11,358 nucleotides of DNA from JAZDIT01 sp043804755 (lineage in GTDB: Bacteria > Patescibacteriota > Minisyncoccia > Minisyncoccales > JAQTPW01), in NCBI GenBank assembly GCA_043804755.1, contig JAZDIT010000017.1, positions 1 to 11,358 on the forward strand. The letters are read 5' to 3'. Under the pieces are notes generated by a model. That model was not told the DNA's origin, did not search any database, and worked only from the letters and a program-made list of their open reading frames with translations. Both the position numbers and the translations under genes were made by a program. Shown here piece by piece: positions 1 through 6,745 of this stretch (the first letter of the stretch is position 1; each line of letters starts with the position of its first letter).

Positions 1-91
1 ATGACGGGGACGGGTCGGATTGCACAGGATTCATCTACTCTCCCGCTACGATTCAAGCTGAGGCATCTCGGTCACCTGACTTAGCATGTGT
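1..91. other. Unassigned GC-rich stretch at the window edge
   Basis: No gene can be called. This stretch is clearly more GC-rich than the protein genes nearby and lies directly downstream of tRNA-Gln on the minus strand. On minus, all frames are closed except a possible gene start at 34 (ATG at 34-32, preceded by GGGAGAG), which would run out of the window after 11 codons (MNPVQSDPSPS). On plus, one frame is open to a stop at 82-84 and another runs into the tRNA. The plus strand holds a small stem, CTGAG-GCAT-CTCGG, near 58-71. Positions 5-30 loosely resemble the 5' end of tmRNA (GGGGACG then GGATT..ACAGG), but a full tmRNA cannot fit. Candidates are the edge of an RNA gene or the start of the next minus-strand gene. 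Confidence 0.3.
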
Positions 92-166
92 TGGCTGCCA
101 GGCTAGGATTCGAACCTAGAATAACCACTTCCAAAGAGTGGTGTCCTACCGTTAGACGACCTGGCA
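92..166 (-). tRNA. tRNA-Gln (anticodon UUG)
   Basis: A complete cloverleaf is readable on the minus strand. The acceptor stem is TGCCAGG pairing with CCTGGCA, the D arm is GTCT..GGAC, the anticodon stem CCACT/AGTGG encloses the loop CTTTGGA, and the T arm is CTAGG-TTCGAAT-CCTAG. The anticodon TTG at positions 34-36 reads CAA, so glutamine. The U1-A72 first pair is typical of bacterial tRNA-Gln. The 3' CCA is encoded (TGG at 92-94 on plus) after discriminator G. The 5' end lies 8 nt after the dnaX stop, so the tRNA is probably cut out of the dnaX transcript. Confidence 0.95.
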
Positions 167-174
167 AAATGTAA

Positions 175-1299
175 TTAGATAATCGGCCGATTGGACAATT
201 GGCCGATTGCTTCGATAATTGCCAACTCCAAGGGCAATTGGGGGATCGGAGAATATCTCATCCTGCTTTCCGATTCCAAAAAAAGATTTATGATTTTCTG
301 CAATTCTTCTTCTGTAAATTCGGCCGTCTGTTCTTCCATCTTCTGCAATTCTTCTTTCGTCAGGCCGGTTATTATCGGATTTTTGTCCCCGACGATCTTC
401 AGTATCAAAACCTGCCTCAGATAATTTATTATGGCCTTTGAAAATTCCTGCAAGTCCATTCCCCTATCTGCCGTTTCATTAAGAAGACCTATTGCTTCGG
501 CAGTTTTCTTCTCCCTTATCAGATCGGTGAACTTGCTGACGATTTCAATTTCTATCAAACCAAGCAAGCTCTTTATATCTTCCGCGGTTATTTCTTTGAT
601 TGTTTCAGTTCTGAACGCAAAAACCTGGTCAAGCAAACTCTCCGAATCCCTAATTGAACCTGTCGCGTTTATCGCAATCAATTCAAGCGCGTCTTTACTT
701 ATTTTCACTTTTTCTTTGCCGGCGATTATTTCCAGCCGTTTCATAATTTCAGGTACTGAAAGTTTTCTGAAATCGAACCTCTGGCACCTGGAAATAATCG
801 TAGGAATCATTTTATGGATTTCAGTCGTCGCAAGCACGAAAATCGCATGCGCGGGCGGCTCCTCCAGCGTTTTCAGCAAAGCGTTTGCCGCTTCCTTGGT
901 AAGCTGATGGCTTTCATCGATTATAAAAACCTTGTATTTCGATTTCACCGGAGAGAATTTTATTCCGTCCTTCAGTTCGCGCATTTCATCGATTCCCCTG
1001 TGAGATGCGGCATCGATTTCAATCAGATCCATCGATCTTCCTTCCATAATTTCCATGCAGGATGCACATTTGTTGCACGGTTCATATTCGCCTTTTTTTC
1101 TGTTTTCGCAGTTCACCGCCTTTGCCAAAAGCCTGGCCAAAGTGGTTTTACCCGTTCCCCGCGGCCCATCAAACAAATAAGCGTGCGAAACCGTGTCCGC
1201 CGATATGGCGTTGGTCAGAGTTTTGGCAATATGCTCCTGTCCGATAAGATCGGAAAAACTTTGCGGTCTATATTTTCTATACAATACTAAATTATTCAT
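175..1299 (-). CDS. dnaX: DNA polymerase III subunit gamma/tau, short gamma-like form
   Basis: AAA+ ATPase subunit of the clamp loader that places the sliding clamp on primed DNA at the replication fork. The 374-aa protein opens with the family signature LYRKYRP (residues 6-12). It has Walker A GPRGTGKT (45-52), a zinc knuckle of Cys64, Cys75, Cys78 and Cys81, Walker B with IIDESH (126-131), sensor 1 ATTE (157-160), the SRC arginine finger (Arg171) and sensor 2 GSIRD (214-218). Domains I-III are present. The protein stops where the tau-specific domains IV-V, which contact the helicase and polymerase, would begin, so this is a native gamma-like product. DESH replaces the more usual DEVH. The start is the only one that gives the full N-terminus; no SD precedes it. 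Downstream lies tRNA-Gln; the frequent partners ybaB and recR are not adjacent. Confidence 0.96.
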   Translation of the reverse strand: MNNLVLYRKYRPQSFSDLIGQEHIAKTLTNAISADTVSHAYLFDGPRGTGKTTLARLLAKAVNCENRKKGEYEPCNKCASCMEIMEGRSMDLIEIDAASHRGIDEMRELKDGIKFSPVKSKYKVFIIDESHQLTKEAANALLKTLEEPPAHAIFVLATTEIHKMIPTIISRCQRFDFRKLSVPEIMKRLEIIAGKEKVKISKDALELIAINATGSIRDSESLLDQVFAFRTETIKEITAEDIKSLLGLIEIEIVSKFTDLIREKKTAEAIGLLNETADRGMDLQEFSKAIINYLRQVLILKIVGDKNPIITGLTKEELQKMEEQTAEFTEEELQKIINLFLESESRMRYSPIPQLPLELAIIEAIGQLSNRPII

Positions 1300-1309
1300 A
1301 TATGTAGAA

Positions 1310-1337
1310 GATTCCAGAGGCCCGCTTTGCGGGAATC
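1310..1337 (-). repeat. Inverted repeat between the GtrA-like gene and dnaX
   Basis: CCCGC at 1321-1325 pairs with GCGGG at 1329-1333 around a 3-nt loop. An alternative outer pairing joins GATTCC (1310-1315) with GGAATC (1332-1337); the two conformers share bases and exclude each other. On the minus transcript no U-run follows, so this is not a standard terminator. It sits 11 nt before the dnaX ATG and may influence dnaX translation or mRNA processing. The role is inference. Confidence 0.4.
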
Positions 1338-1346
1338 ATATTTTAT

Positions 1347-1946
1347 TTATTTTTTGAATACGATGAATTTATAGCAGACAAAGTTGAATGCGGAAGCCAC
1401 GATGATTCCCAGAATCTTGCCGATGTTGCCCAGAACGATATCCGTCATTCCTACGGAAGAAAGAAGTTTGAAGGCAAGGGAGGCCACTCCAACCTGGATT
1501 ACTCCGCTCACAACAGTTATAAGGAAAAATTTCAGGAATTCCGAACCCATCGCGCTTTCTTTTTTCTCAAATGCCCAGTATTTGTCCGCGACGTATTTTA
1601 CGCTGGTGGCAATAATAAAAGAAACTGTGACAAAAAGCGAATATTTCAATCCGCCGTCTTTCGATATGCCGAATTCCTCCATCAGGATATTAAGAATGAT
1701 AAGATCAAATATTGCGAAAGCCGCTCCTATAAGAAGGAATTTTGCCAGCTGATAGACGAATAAAAACCTCTTTCCTAGCAGATAAGCAATCCATATCCCC
1801 AAAACGGCCAAAATCGGGAACAGAACGGGCAAAATCCAGTCTAAAACGGGCAGGCTGAAATTCGGCGAATTCTTAATGAGCCAGATAAACAGCCAGGCAA
1901 CGCCTTCCCCCGTGATAAGAGCTAAGATAACGTCTGTTTTTTTCAT
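1347..1946 (-). CDS. GtrA-family membrane protein with extra N-terminal membrane segments
   Basis: Integral membrane protein of 199 aa. The C-terminal 130 residues match the GtrA family (PF04138), small four-helix proteins proposed to flip or support polyprenyl-linked sugars for wall or surface glycan modification. Each half of the domain ends in the characteristic aromatic/basic turn, KYVADKYWAF after helix 2 and NFVCYKFIVF at the C-terminus. Hydrophobic segments lie at about 6-24, 34-57, 66-90, 98-116, 137-160 and 172-195. The first two are additional to the usual four-helix domain. I chose the ATG at 1946 (MKKTDVILA): the in-frame ATG at 1991 lies inside a good -10 hexamer (1992-1987) and would not be transcribed from that promoter. 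No SD is seen. It precedes dnaX by 47 nt. The transported lipid or sugar cannot be told from sequence. Confidence 0.85.
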   Translation of the reverse strand: MKKTDVILALITGEGVAWLFIWLIKNSPNFSLPVLDWILPVLFPILAVLGIWIAYLLGKRFLFVYQLAKFLLIGAAFAIFDLIILNILMEEFGISKDGGLKYSLFVTVSFIIATSVKYVADKYWAFEKKESAMGSEFLKFFLITVVSGVIQVGVASLAFKLLSSVGMTDIVLGNIGKILGIIVASAFNFVCYKFIVFKK

Positions 1947-1986
1947 ATAATAAAAAATCGTTAATGATAAAATTTTCCGTTTCTCC

Positions 1987-2015
1987 ATCATACCTTGTCA
2001 GAAGTCTGAAATCAA
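1987..2015 (-). promoter_or_regulatory. Promoter for the GtrA-like gene (and probably dnaX)
   Basis: On the minus strand TTGATT (2015-2010) and TATGAT (1992-1987) are separated by 17 bp, a good sigma70-type fit. The expected start is near 1980, giving a leader of about 35 nt to the ATG at 1946. It lies back to back with the cysS promoter in the divergent intergenic region. Confidence 0.55.
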
Positions 2016-2031
2016 TAGCGATAATTTCCGC

Positions 2032-2059
2032 TTTATGAAGATTTTTAATGTGATATAAT
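2032..2059 (+). promoter_or_regulatory. cysS promoter, extended -10
   Basis: TGATATAAT (2051-2059) is a perfect extended -10 (TGnTATAAT). A weak -35 (TTTATG, 2032-2037) lies 16 bp upstream. Transcription would begin at about 2066, only a couple of bases before the cysS ATG at 2068, so the mRNA is probably leaderless or nearly so. Confidence 0.65.
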
Positions 2060-2067
2060 ATTAAAAA

Positions 2068-3474
2068 ATGCAGAAAATATACAACACTTTAACGCGCAAA
2101 ACAGAAGTCCTGGAGCCACGGGAAAAAGGTAAAATCAAACTTTTTGTCTGCGGCCCGACGGTCTACGATTCCCCCCACATAGGTCATGCCAGGACGTATA
2201 TCGCGTTCGACATGATTGCAAAATACCTCAAAACCAAAGGGTATGATGTTTTCTATTTGCAGAATATCACCGATATCGACGACAAAATAATAAAGAGGGC
2301 CGCGGAAAAAGGAATTACTCCTAAAGAACTAGCCTTAAAATTCGAAAAAGAATATATGGATGCGATGGAAGATTTGAAAGTGAACAGCGTTTCAAAATAT
2401 GCGAGAGCGACCGACCACATAAAGGAAATTATCGGCCAGGTGAAGAAACTTCTGGAGAAGGGTTATGCCTATCAAATAAGCGACGGGATTTATTACGACG
2501 TGTCGAAGTCCATAGATTACGGAAAATTATCCGGAAGGACGGCTTTGCAGGCCGAAGATTCAGTGTCGCGCATTGATGAAAGCATCGAAAAAAGGAATAA
2601 AGGAGATTTCTGCTTATGGAAATTTAGTAAAGAAGGCGAACCATCGTGGTCCTTCGACTCGCAAAACTCGCTCAGGATAAAGGCAGGCCGTCCCGGCTGG
2701 CATATTGAAGACACGGCGATTACCGAAAAGTATCTGGGCCAGCAATACGATATACACGGAGGCGCAAGGGACCTGATATTCCCCCATCACGAGGCGGAAA
2801 TCGCCCAGATGGAGGCGATTTCGGGCAAAAAACCGCTTGTAAACTGCTGGCTCCATACCGGTTTCCTGGCTGTAAACGGGCAGAAAATGTCAAAGTCATT
2901 GGGCAACTTTATTGCGGTGGATGAATTCTTATCCGAAAATTCCGCAAGGATTTTAAGGCTGCTCGTTTTGAAAAATCATTACCGCTCCCCCATTGATTAT
3001 TCGGAAAAAGAAATCGGAGAAGAAAAAAGCCAATTGGCGCGCATCGATGAATTCACCGATAAATTAAAAAATATAAAAAAGGACGGAAAAAAATCCGGGA
3101 ATGATTTTATCGAACAATTCAGAAAAGATTTCGAAACCGCCATGGAAGATGATCTTAATACCCCTGAAGCCTTAGCCGTGATCTTCGGTCTGATAAACAA
3201 AGCTAATATACTCTTGAACGGAAAAAGCTTGGATTATAACGCTGCCCGGAACATTCTAAAGTTCCTGGAAGAAATCGATGGATTTTTCGGTTTCATTTTC
3301 GGAAATGATAAAAAAGAAAAAATCCCAGCAAAAGTGCGGGAATTGGCTGATGAAAGGGAAAAATATCGCCGTGAAAAAAACTGGCAAAAAGCTGATGAAA
3401 TACGAGGTGCAACTGGACAAGCAGGATATATGATAGAAGACACGGAAAACGGCCCGAAAATAAAAAAAATCTAA
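2068..3474 (+). CDS. cysS: Cysteine--tRNA ligase
   Basis: Class I aminoacyl-tRNA synthetase that charges tRNA-Cys in the cytoplasm; 468 aa, a normal length. The HIGH motif is at 37-40 and KMSKS at 273-277. Of the four zinc ligands known in E. coli CysRS (Cys28, Cys209, His234, Glu238), Cys28, His240 and Glu244 are present here. The Cys209 position is Asp215, in WHIEDTAI where most family members have WHIECSAM. The segment before it (about 194-208) is also roughly six residues longer than the usual SPWGKGRPGW stretch. The C-terminal tRNA-binding helices end with the usual READEIRG-like motif (KADEIRG). The start is fixed by the MQKIYNTLTR N-terminus and the promoter directly upstream. The gene stands alone and ends in a strong terminator. 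Confidence 0.96.
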   Translation: MQKIYNTLTRKTEVLEPREKGKIKLFVCGPTVYDSPHIGHARTYIAFDMIAKYLKTKGYDVFYLQNITDIDDKIIKRAAEKGITPKELALKFEKEYMDAMEDLKVNSVSKYARATDHIKEIIGQVKKLLEKGYAYQISDGIYYDVSKSIDYGKLSGRTALQAEDSVSRIDESIEKRNKGDFCLWKFSKEGEPSWSFDSQNSLRIKAGRPGWHIEDTAITEKYLGQQYDIHGGARDLIFPHHEAEIAQMEAISGKKPLVNCWLHTGFLAVNGQKMSKSLGNFIAVDEFLSENSARILRLLVLKNHYRSPIDYSEKEIGEEKSQLARIDEFTDKLKNIKKDGKKSGNDFIEQFRKDFETAMEDDLNTPEALAVIFGLINKANILLNGKSLDYNAARNILKFLEEIDGFFGFIFGNDKKEKIPAKVRELADEREKYRREKNWQKADEIRGATGQAGYMIEDTENGPKIKKI

Positions 3475-3480
3475 TCAAGC

Positions 3481-3519
3481 AAAAACCGTCCTGAGTTTAT
3501 CGAAGGACGGTTTTTGTTT
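3481..3519. terminator. Bidirectional intrinsic terminator between cysS and the glycosyltransferase
   Basis: A perfect 12-bp stem, AAAAACCGTCCT (3481-3492) with AGGACGGTTTTT (3504-3515), encloses an 11-nt loop. Plus reads into TTTTTGTTTT; minus reads out through TTTTT. It serves both convergent genes, beginning 6 nt after the cysS stop and ending one base before the other gene's stop codon. Confidence 0.9.
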
Positions 3520-4665
3520 TTATCTGACGGAAATTTTCTTTTTTGACTTGCACAAATTGTAAAATTTCAGAACCTGGGAGGCAACCTTCGCCCAGGCATA
3601 TTTTTTCGATTCACGGATCCCCCATTTGCCCATTTCTTTTCTCAACTTGGGATTTTTTATCAGCAACTCAAGTTTCTTTGCTAAAGTTCTGTAATCTTTG
3701 GGTTTGGGTAAAAATCTCTTGCCTTTGCCTGTAAGAACTACCTTATATCCGTTGTTTCCGAAAGCGACAACAGGTTTTCCGGTTGCCATGGCTTCTATCA
3801 GAACTATCCCGAAACTTTCTCCATATATGGCAGGACTGCAATAAATATCGCAGGTTGCGTAGTACTCCGCCGGACTGTGTCCTGTTTTGCCTTCAAAAAT
3901 AACGTTTTTCAGCTTGTTTTTCTCAACGTATTCCTGTGATTCTTCCAGAAGAGGTCCTGTGCCGAGCACGATGAGCCTGAGATTTTCCACCACCCATCCC
4001 GCACCGAATTTTTTCTGCAAAATTTTGTAGGATTTGAGGAGATAAATCAGCCCTTTTCTCTCTTCAATGCGCCCCAAAAAGAGAATGTTAATCTTGCCAT
4101 CTATGAATTTCTTTATTTTCGGCACTTTCGGGTTGAATTTTGTCAGGTCGATTCCGTTCGGAATGACTATTTTCGGCCCTTTGTATTTTCCGAAAACTTT
4201 CAGATTCAACGGATTCACTCCGATTATCCCGTCCACCTCGTCGCTTACTTCCTTGTTGAATGCTTTCAGCAGAAAGGGAAAAACCTTAAATATTTTTACT
4301 CTCTCAATGTTCGCATGGAAAGTAAGGATGTTCAGCGCATTCGATCTCTCTATTATTTGATATGCCGAAGGGAAACAGAAATTGTGGAAGTGAAGAATGT
4401 CGAACTTCTCTTTCCTTAACAGTTCATCTATGGCAAAGGGATTGAAATTTATATCAATGTCTCCCTGCGTCCCCCAAATCTTTAATGAAAGGGACGTTCC
4501 GGAAAGGATCACGTCCTTGCCGTAATCCTCATCTGCTTTTCTGCGAGGAATTATAATTTTGCATTTAATTCCCCTCTTCTTATATTCGTTATACAAACCC
4601 TGAACATGGGCTTTTACGCCGCCCGGCTGGGAAAAAGAGTGGAAACAAATTAGGCCTATTTTCAT
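3520..4665 (-). CDS. GT4-family glycosyltransferase (PimA-like)
   Basis: Retaining GT-B glycosyltransferase of family GT4, 381 aa, acting at the cytoplasmic face of the membrane to move a sugar from a nucleotide donor onto a lipid or glycan acceptor. Visible motifs are the N-terminal glycine loop QPGGVKAH, the acceptor-side HFHNFCFP, PNGID opening the second Rossmann domain, FLGRIEERKG in the donor-binding region, and the EX7E pair in GESFGIVLIEAMATG. The layout resembles phosphatidylinositol mannosyltransferase PimA-like proteins, but donor and acceptor cannot be fixed from sequence. I start at the ATG at 4665 (MKIGLICFHS); a TTG two codons upstream is in frame but less likely. No SD. It is a single-gene unit with its own promoter, shared terminator downstream and divergent dnaB upstream. 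Confidence 0.9.
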   Translation of the reverse strand: MKIGLICFHSFSQPGGVKAHVQGLYNEYKKRGIKCKIIIPRRKADEDYGKDVILSGTSLSLKIWGTQGDIDINFNPFAIDELLRKEKFDILHFHNFCFPSAYQIIERSNALNILTFHANIERVKIFKVFPFLLKAFNKEVSDEVDGIIGVNPLNLKVFGKYKGPKIVIPNGIDLTKFNPKVPKIKKFIDGKINILFLGRIEERKGLIYLLKSYKILQKKFGAGWVVENLRLIVLGTGPLLEESQEYVEKNKLKNVIFEGKTGHSPAEYYATCDIYCSPAIYGESFGIVLIEAMATGKPVVAFGNNGYKVVLTGKGKRFLPKPKDYRTLAKKLELLIKNPKLRKEMGKWGIRESKKYAWAKVASQVLKFYNLCKSKKKISVR

Positions 4666-4698
4666 TTTCAAATAAAGCGATTAAGTATTATTTTATTG

Positions 4699-4727
4699 AT
4701 TTTAACAGGAAACCGCCGGCTTGCCAA
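4699..4727 (-). promoter_or_regulatory. Glycosyltransferase promoter, extended -10
   Basis: On minus, TTGGCA (4727-4722), a 17-bp spacer and TAAAAT (4704-4699), preceded by TGT to make an extended -10. The start is expected near 4692, a leader of about 27 nt with no SD. The -35 overlaps the -35 proposed for dnaB on the opposite strand. Confidence 0.65.
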
Positions 4728-4747
4728 CGGTTTTGGCTTGTGATAAT
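4721..4747 (+). promoter_or_regulatory. dnaB-recR promoter
   Basis: TTGCCA (4721-4726), a short 15-bp spacer and GATAAT (4742-4747), with TG one base upstream (4739-4740), an extended -10. The start is expected near 4754, 20 nt before the ATG. A second hexamer TATAGC (4754-4759) is a weaker alternative. No SD in the leader. Confidence 0.45.
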
Positions 4748-4773
4748 TTTAAGTATAGCGAAGCTCACTTACT

Positions 4774-6141
4774 ATGTCGAAATTACAGGAAATTATAGAA
4801 AAATTACCTCCACAAAGCATCGAAGCTGAACAATCCCTGTTGGGCTGTCTGATGATAGACAAAAATGCCATTGTAAAAGTGGCTGATTTTCTGAAAATCG
4901 GAGATTTTTACAAAGGCATCCATCAGAAAATTTATGATACCTGCATAGAGCTTTTTGAAAAAGGAGAGCCGATAGACCTCCTGTCGGTTTCGGGAAAGCT
5001 GAAAGACAAGAATCTGCTGGAAACGATAGGCGGAAACGCATATCTGACCGAACTTATAAACTCCGTGCCGACGGCTTCGCACGTTTTAAGCTATGCGAAA
5101 ACCATACAGAAAAAAAGAATTCTGAGGGATTTAATTTCCGCATCACAGGAACTGGGCCAGATGGGATACAACGAAGATGAGGACGTGAATAATCTTCTGG
5201 ATCAGGCGGAAAAGAAAATTTTCAGCATCGCGCAAAAAGGATTTACCCACGAATTCATTTTAATCAAGGACGACCTGGACGAAGCTCTCCAAAGAATACA
5301 CAATCTCAAAAGCGGTGGAACCATGCGCGGAGTGCCTACCGGATTCAAAGATTTGGACAATATGCTGGCAGGTCTCCAGAAATCAGATTTGATAATTCTA
5401 GCTGCAAGGCCGTCTCTGGGGAAATCCGCTTTGGCGGTTAACGTTGCGGCCAATATCGCAATGCAACAGAATATCCCAGTGGGAATATTTTCGCTGGAAA
5501 TGTCCCGCGATCAGATTGTGGACAGACTGATTTCTTCCGTCGCGAATATCGATTTATGGAAACTAAGAACAGGTCATCTATCCGATAGCGAAACCGAAAA
5601 TGATACCGAGAGAATACAACACGCCATAAGCATTTTGGATAAAGCGCCAATATATATTGATGATTCCAGCGGCACGAATGCGATTCAAATGAAAGCCATG
5701 GCAAGGCGTTTGCAGATGGAAAAGGGTTTGGGACTGATTGTTATAGATTATTTGCAGCTGATGGACTCTATAACTTCCGATGATGATCCGGTCCATCAGG
5801 TATCCCTAAACTCAAAAGCCCTGAAAGGCATGGCGAAAGAATTAAATATTCCCGTTTTGGTTTTATCTCAGCTGTCGAGAGCGGTTGAACAAAGATCGCC
5901 GCAAATTCCGCGTCTTGCGGATTTAAGGCAGTCGGGAACTATTGAACAGGATGCCGATGTGGTTTTATTCATTTATCGCGAGGACAAATACGTGCAGGAT
6001 GATTCTGCACCCAAGGGTGTTGCAAGAATAATCATTTCAAAACACCGGAACGGCCCCGTCGGCCAGGTTGAATTGTATTTTGATGAAAGAACTGTAAGCT
6101 TCAAAAGTCTTGAAAAAGGTTTTATGAACGAACAGTTTTAA
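4774..6141 (+). CDS. dnaB: Replicative DNA helicase DnaB
   Basis: Hexameric RecA-fold helicase that unwinds the fork and binds primase; 455 aa, normal length. The N-terminal DnaB domain begins at about residue 11 (LPPQSIEAEQSLLG) and runs to about 115. A linker follows to about 180, then the RecA-like domain. Walker A is ARPSLGKS (211-218), the catalytic glutamate lies in FSLEM (Glu242), Walker B is LIVIDYLQLM (321-330), and SQLSR (365-369), DLRQSGTIEQDAD (383-395) and the arginine-finger loop KHRNG (423-427) follow. There is no intein at the usual P-loop or Walker B sites. No SD precedes the ATG. It forms an operon with recR, 7 nt downstream. Confidence 0.97.
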   Translation: MSKLQEIIEKLPPQSIEAEQSLLGCLMIDKNAIVKVADFLKIGDFYKGIHQKIYDTCIELFEKGEPIDLLSVSGKLKDKNLLETIGGNAYLTELINSVPTASHVLSYAKTIQKKRILRDLISASQELGQMGYNEDEDVNNLLDQAEKKIFSIAQKGFTHEFILIKDDLDEALQRIHNLKSGGTMRGVPTGFKDLDNMLAGLQKSDLIILAARPSLGKSALAVNVAANIAMQQNIPVGIFSLEMSRDQIVDRLISSVANIDLWKLRTGHLSDSETENDTERIQHAISILDKAPIYIDDSSGTNAIQMKAMARRLQMEKGLGLIVIDYLQLMDSITSDDDPVHQVSLNSKALKGMAKELNIPVLVLSQLSRAVEQRSPQIPRLADLRQSGTIEQDADVVLFIYREDKYVQDDSAPKGVARIIISKHRNGPVGQVELYFDERTVSFKSLEKGFMNEQF

Positions 6142-6148
6142 AAATTTC

Positions 6149-6745
6149 ATGAACTCTCCGCATATCCAAAAGCTGATAGATATGTTTTCGAAGTTTCCCA
6201 CAATCGGGCCCAAAACGGCAGCCCGTTTTGTTTTCTATCTGATAGGCCTTAAAAAAACCGAAGCCGACGAATTAGCGAGTGCCATTTCCGAACTGAAAAG
6301 AGACATAAAAATCTGTTCTTTCTGCTTCAACCCTTTTGAGGGCGAGGGAGATTTGTGCCAGATTTGCGCAAATCCCGTCAGAGACAAATCCATCCTCTGC
6401 GTCGTGGAAAAAGAACCCGATTTGAGTTCAATTGAAAAAACGAAGAAATACAACGGCCGCTATTTCATCCTTGGCGGAACGGTTTCGCGCCTAAAGAAGG
6501 CAGACGTGGAAAAACTGAAGATAAAAGACCTGGAAACAAGGGTTAAAAATAATCCGGAAATCAGGGAAATAATTCTGGCTATAAATCCTACCGCCGACGG
6601 CGAGGCCACAACCCTTTATCTGGAACGGTTTCTCAAATCCTATAATAAAAAAATCACCCGCCTTGGCTTAGGATTGCCCATAGGGGGTGAACTTGAGTAT
6701 GCCGACGAGGAGACGCTCAGTAACGCTCTGGAAGGCCGAAAGTAG
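6149..6745 (+). CDS. recR: Recombination mediator protein RecR
   Basis: Toroidal DNA-clamp protein that, with RecO and/or RecF, loads RecA on gapped DNA; 198 aa, normal length. In order: helix-hairpin-helix (FPTIGPKTAAR, 16-26), a four-cysteine zinc finger (Cys56, Cys59, Cys70, Cys73), and a Toprim domain (about 81-175) with the conserved VVEKEPDL and INPTADGEAT segments. The family tail GLPIGGELEYADEETL is at 175-190. The start is 7 nt after dnaB with no SD, so translation is probably coupled. recR usually sits with dnaX-ybaB; here it follows dnaB. Its TAG directly abuts the rplU stop on the other strand, leaving no room for a terminator between them. Confidence 0.97.
   Translation: MNSPHIQKLIDMFSKFPTIGPKTAARFVFYLIGLKKTEADELASAISELKRDIKICSFCFNPFEGEGDLCQICANPVRDKSILCVVEKEPDLSSIEKTKKYNGRYFILGGTVSRLKKADVEKLKIKDLETRVKNNPEIREIILAINPTADGEATTLYLERFLKSYNKKITRLGLGLPIGGELEYADEETLSNALEGRK

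Noticed and set aside
5..91. A complete tmRNA gene on plus
   Set aside because: Only the first 25 bases resemble one. The tag ORF and 3' half would have to overlap tRNA-Gln and dnaX.
431..1290. Long open frames on plus inside dnaX
   Set aside because: They are antisense to a certain gene, have no family resemblance and look like composition shadows.
1321..1350. Hairpin at 1321-1333 as a terminator of the GtrA-like gene
   Set aside because: On the minus transcript no U-run follows. The T-rich side lies on plus, where there is no gene to terminate.
1947..1991. Upstream ATG at 1991 for the GtrA-like gene
   Set aside because: It lies inside the -10 hexamer of a good promoter, and the added 15 residues do not resemble the family.
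4774..6141. Intein in dnaB
   Set aside because: The protein is of normal length, and the P-loop and Walker B regions are uninterrupted.
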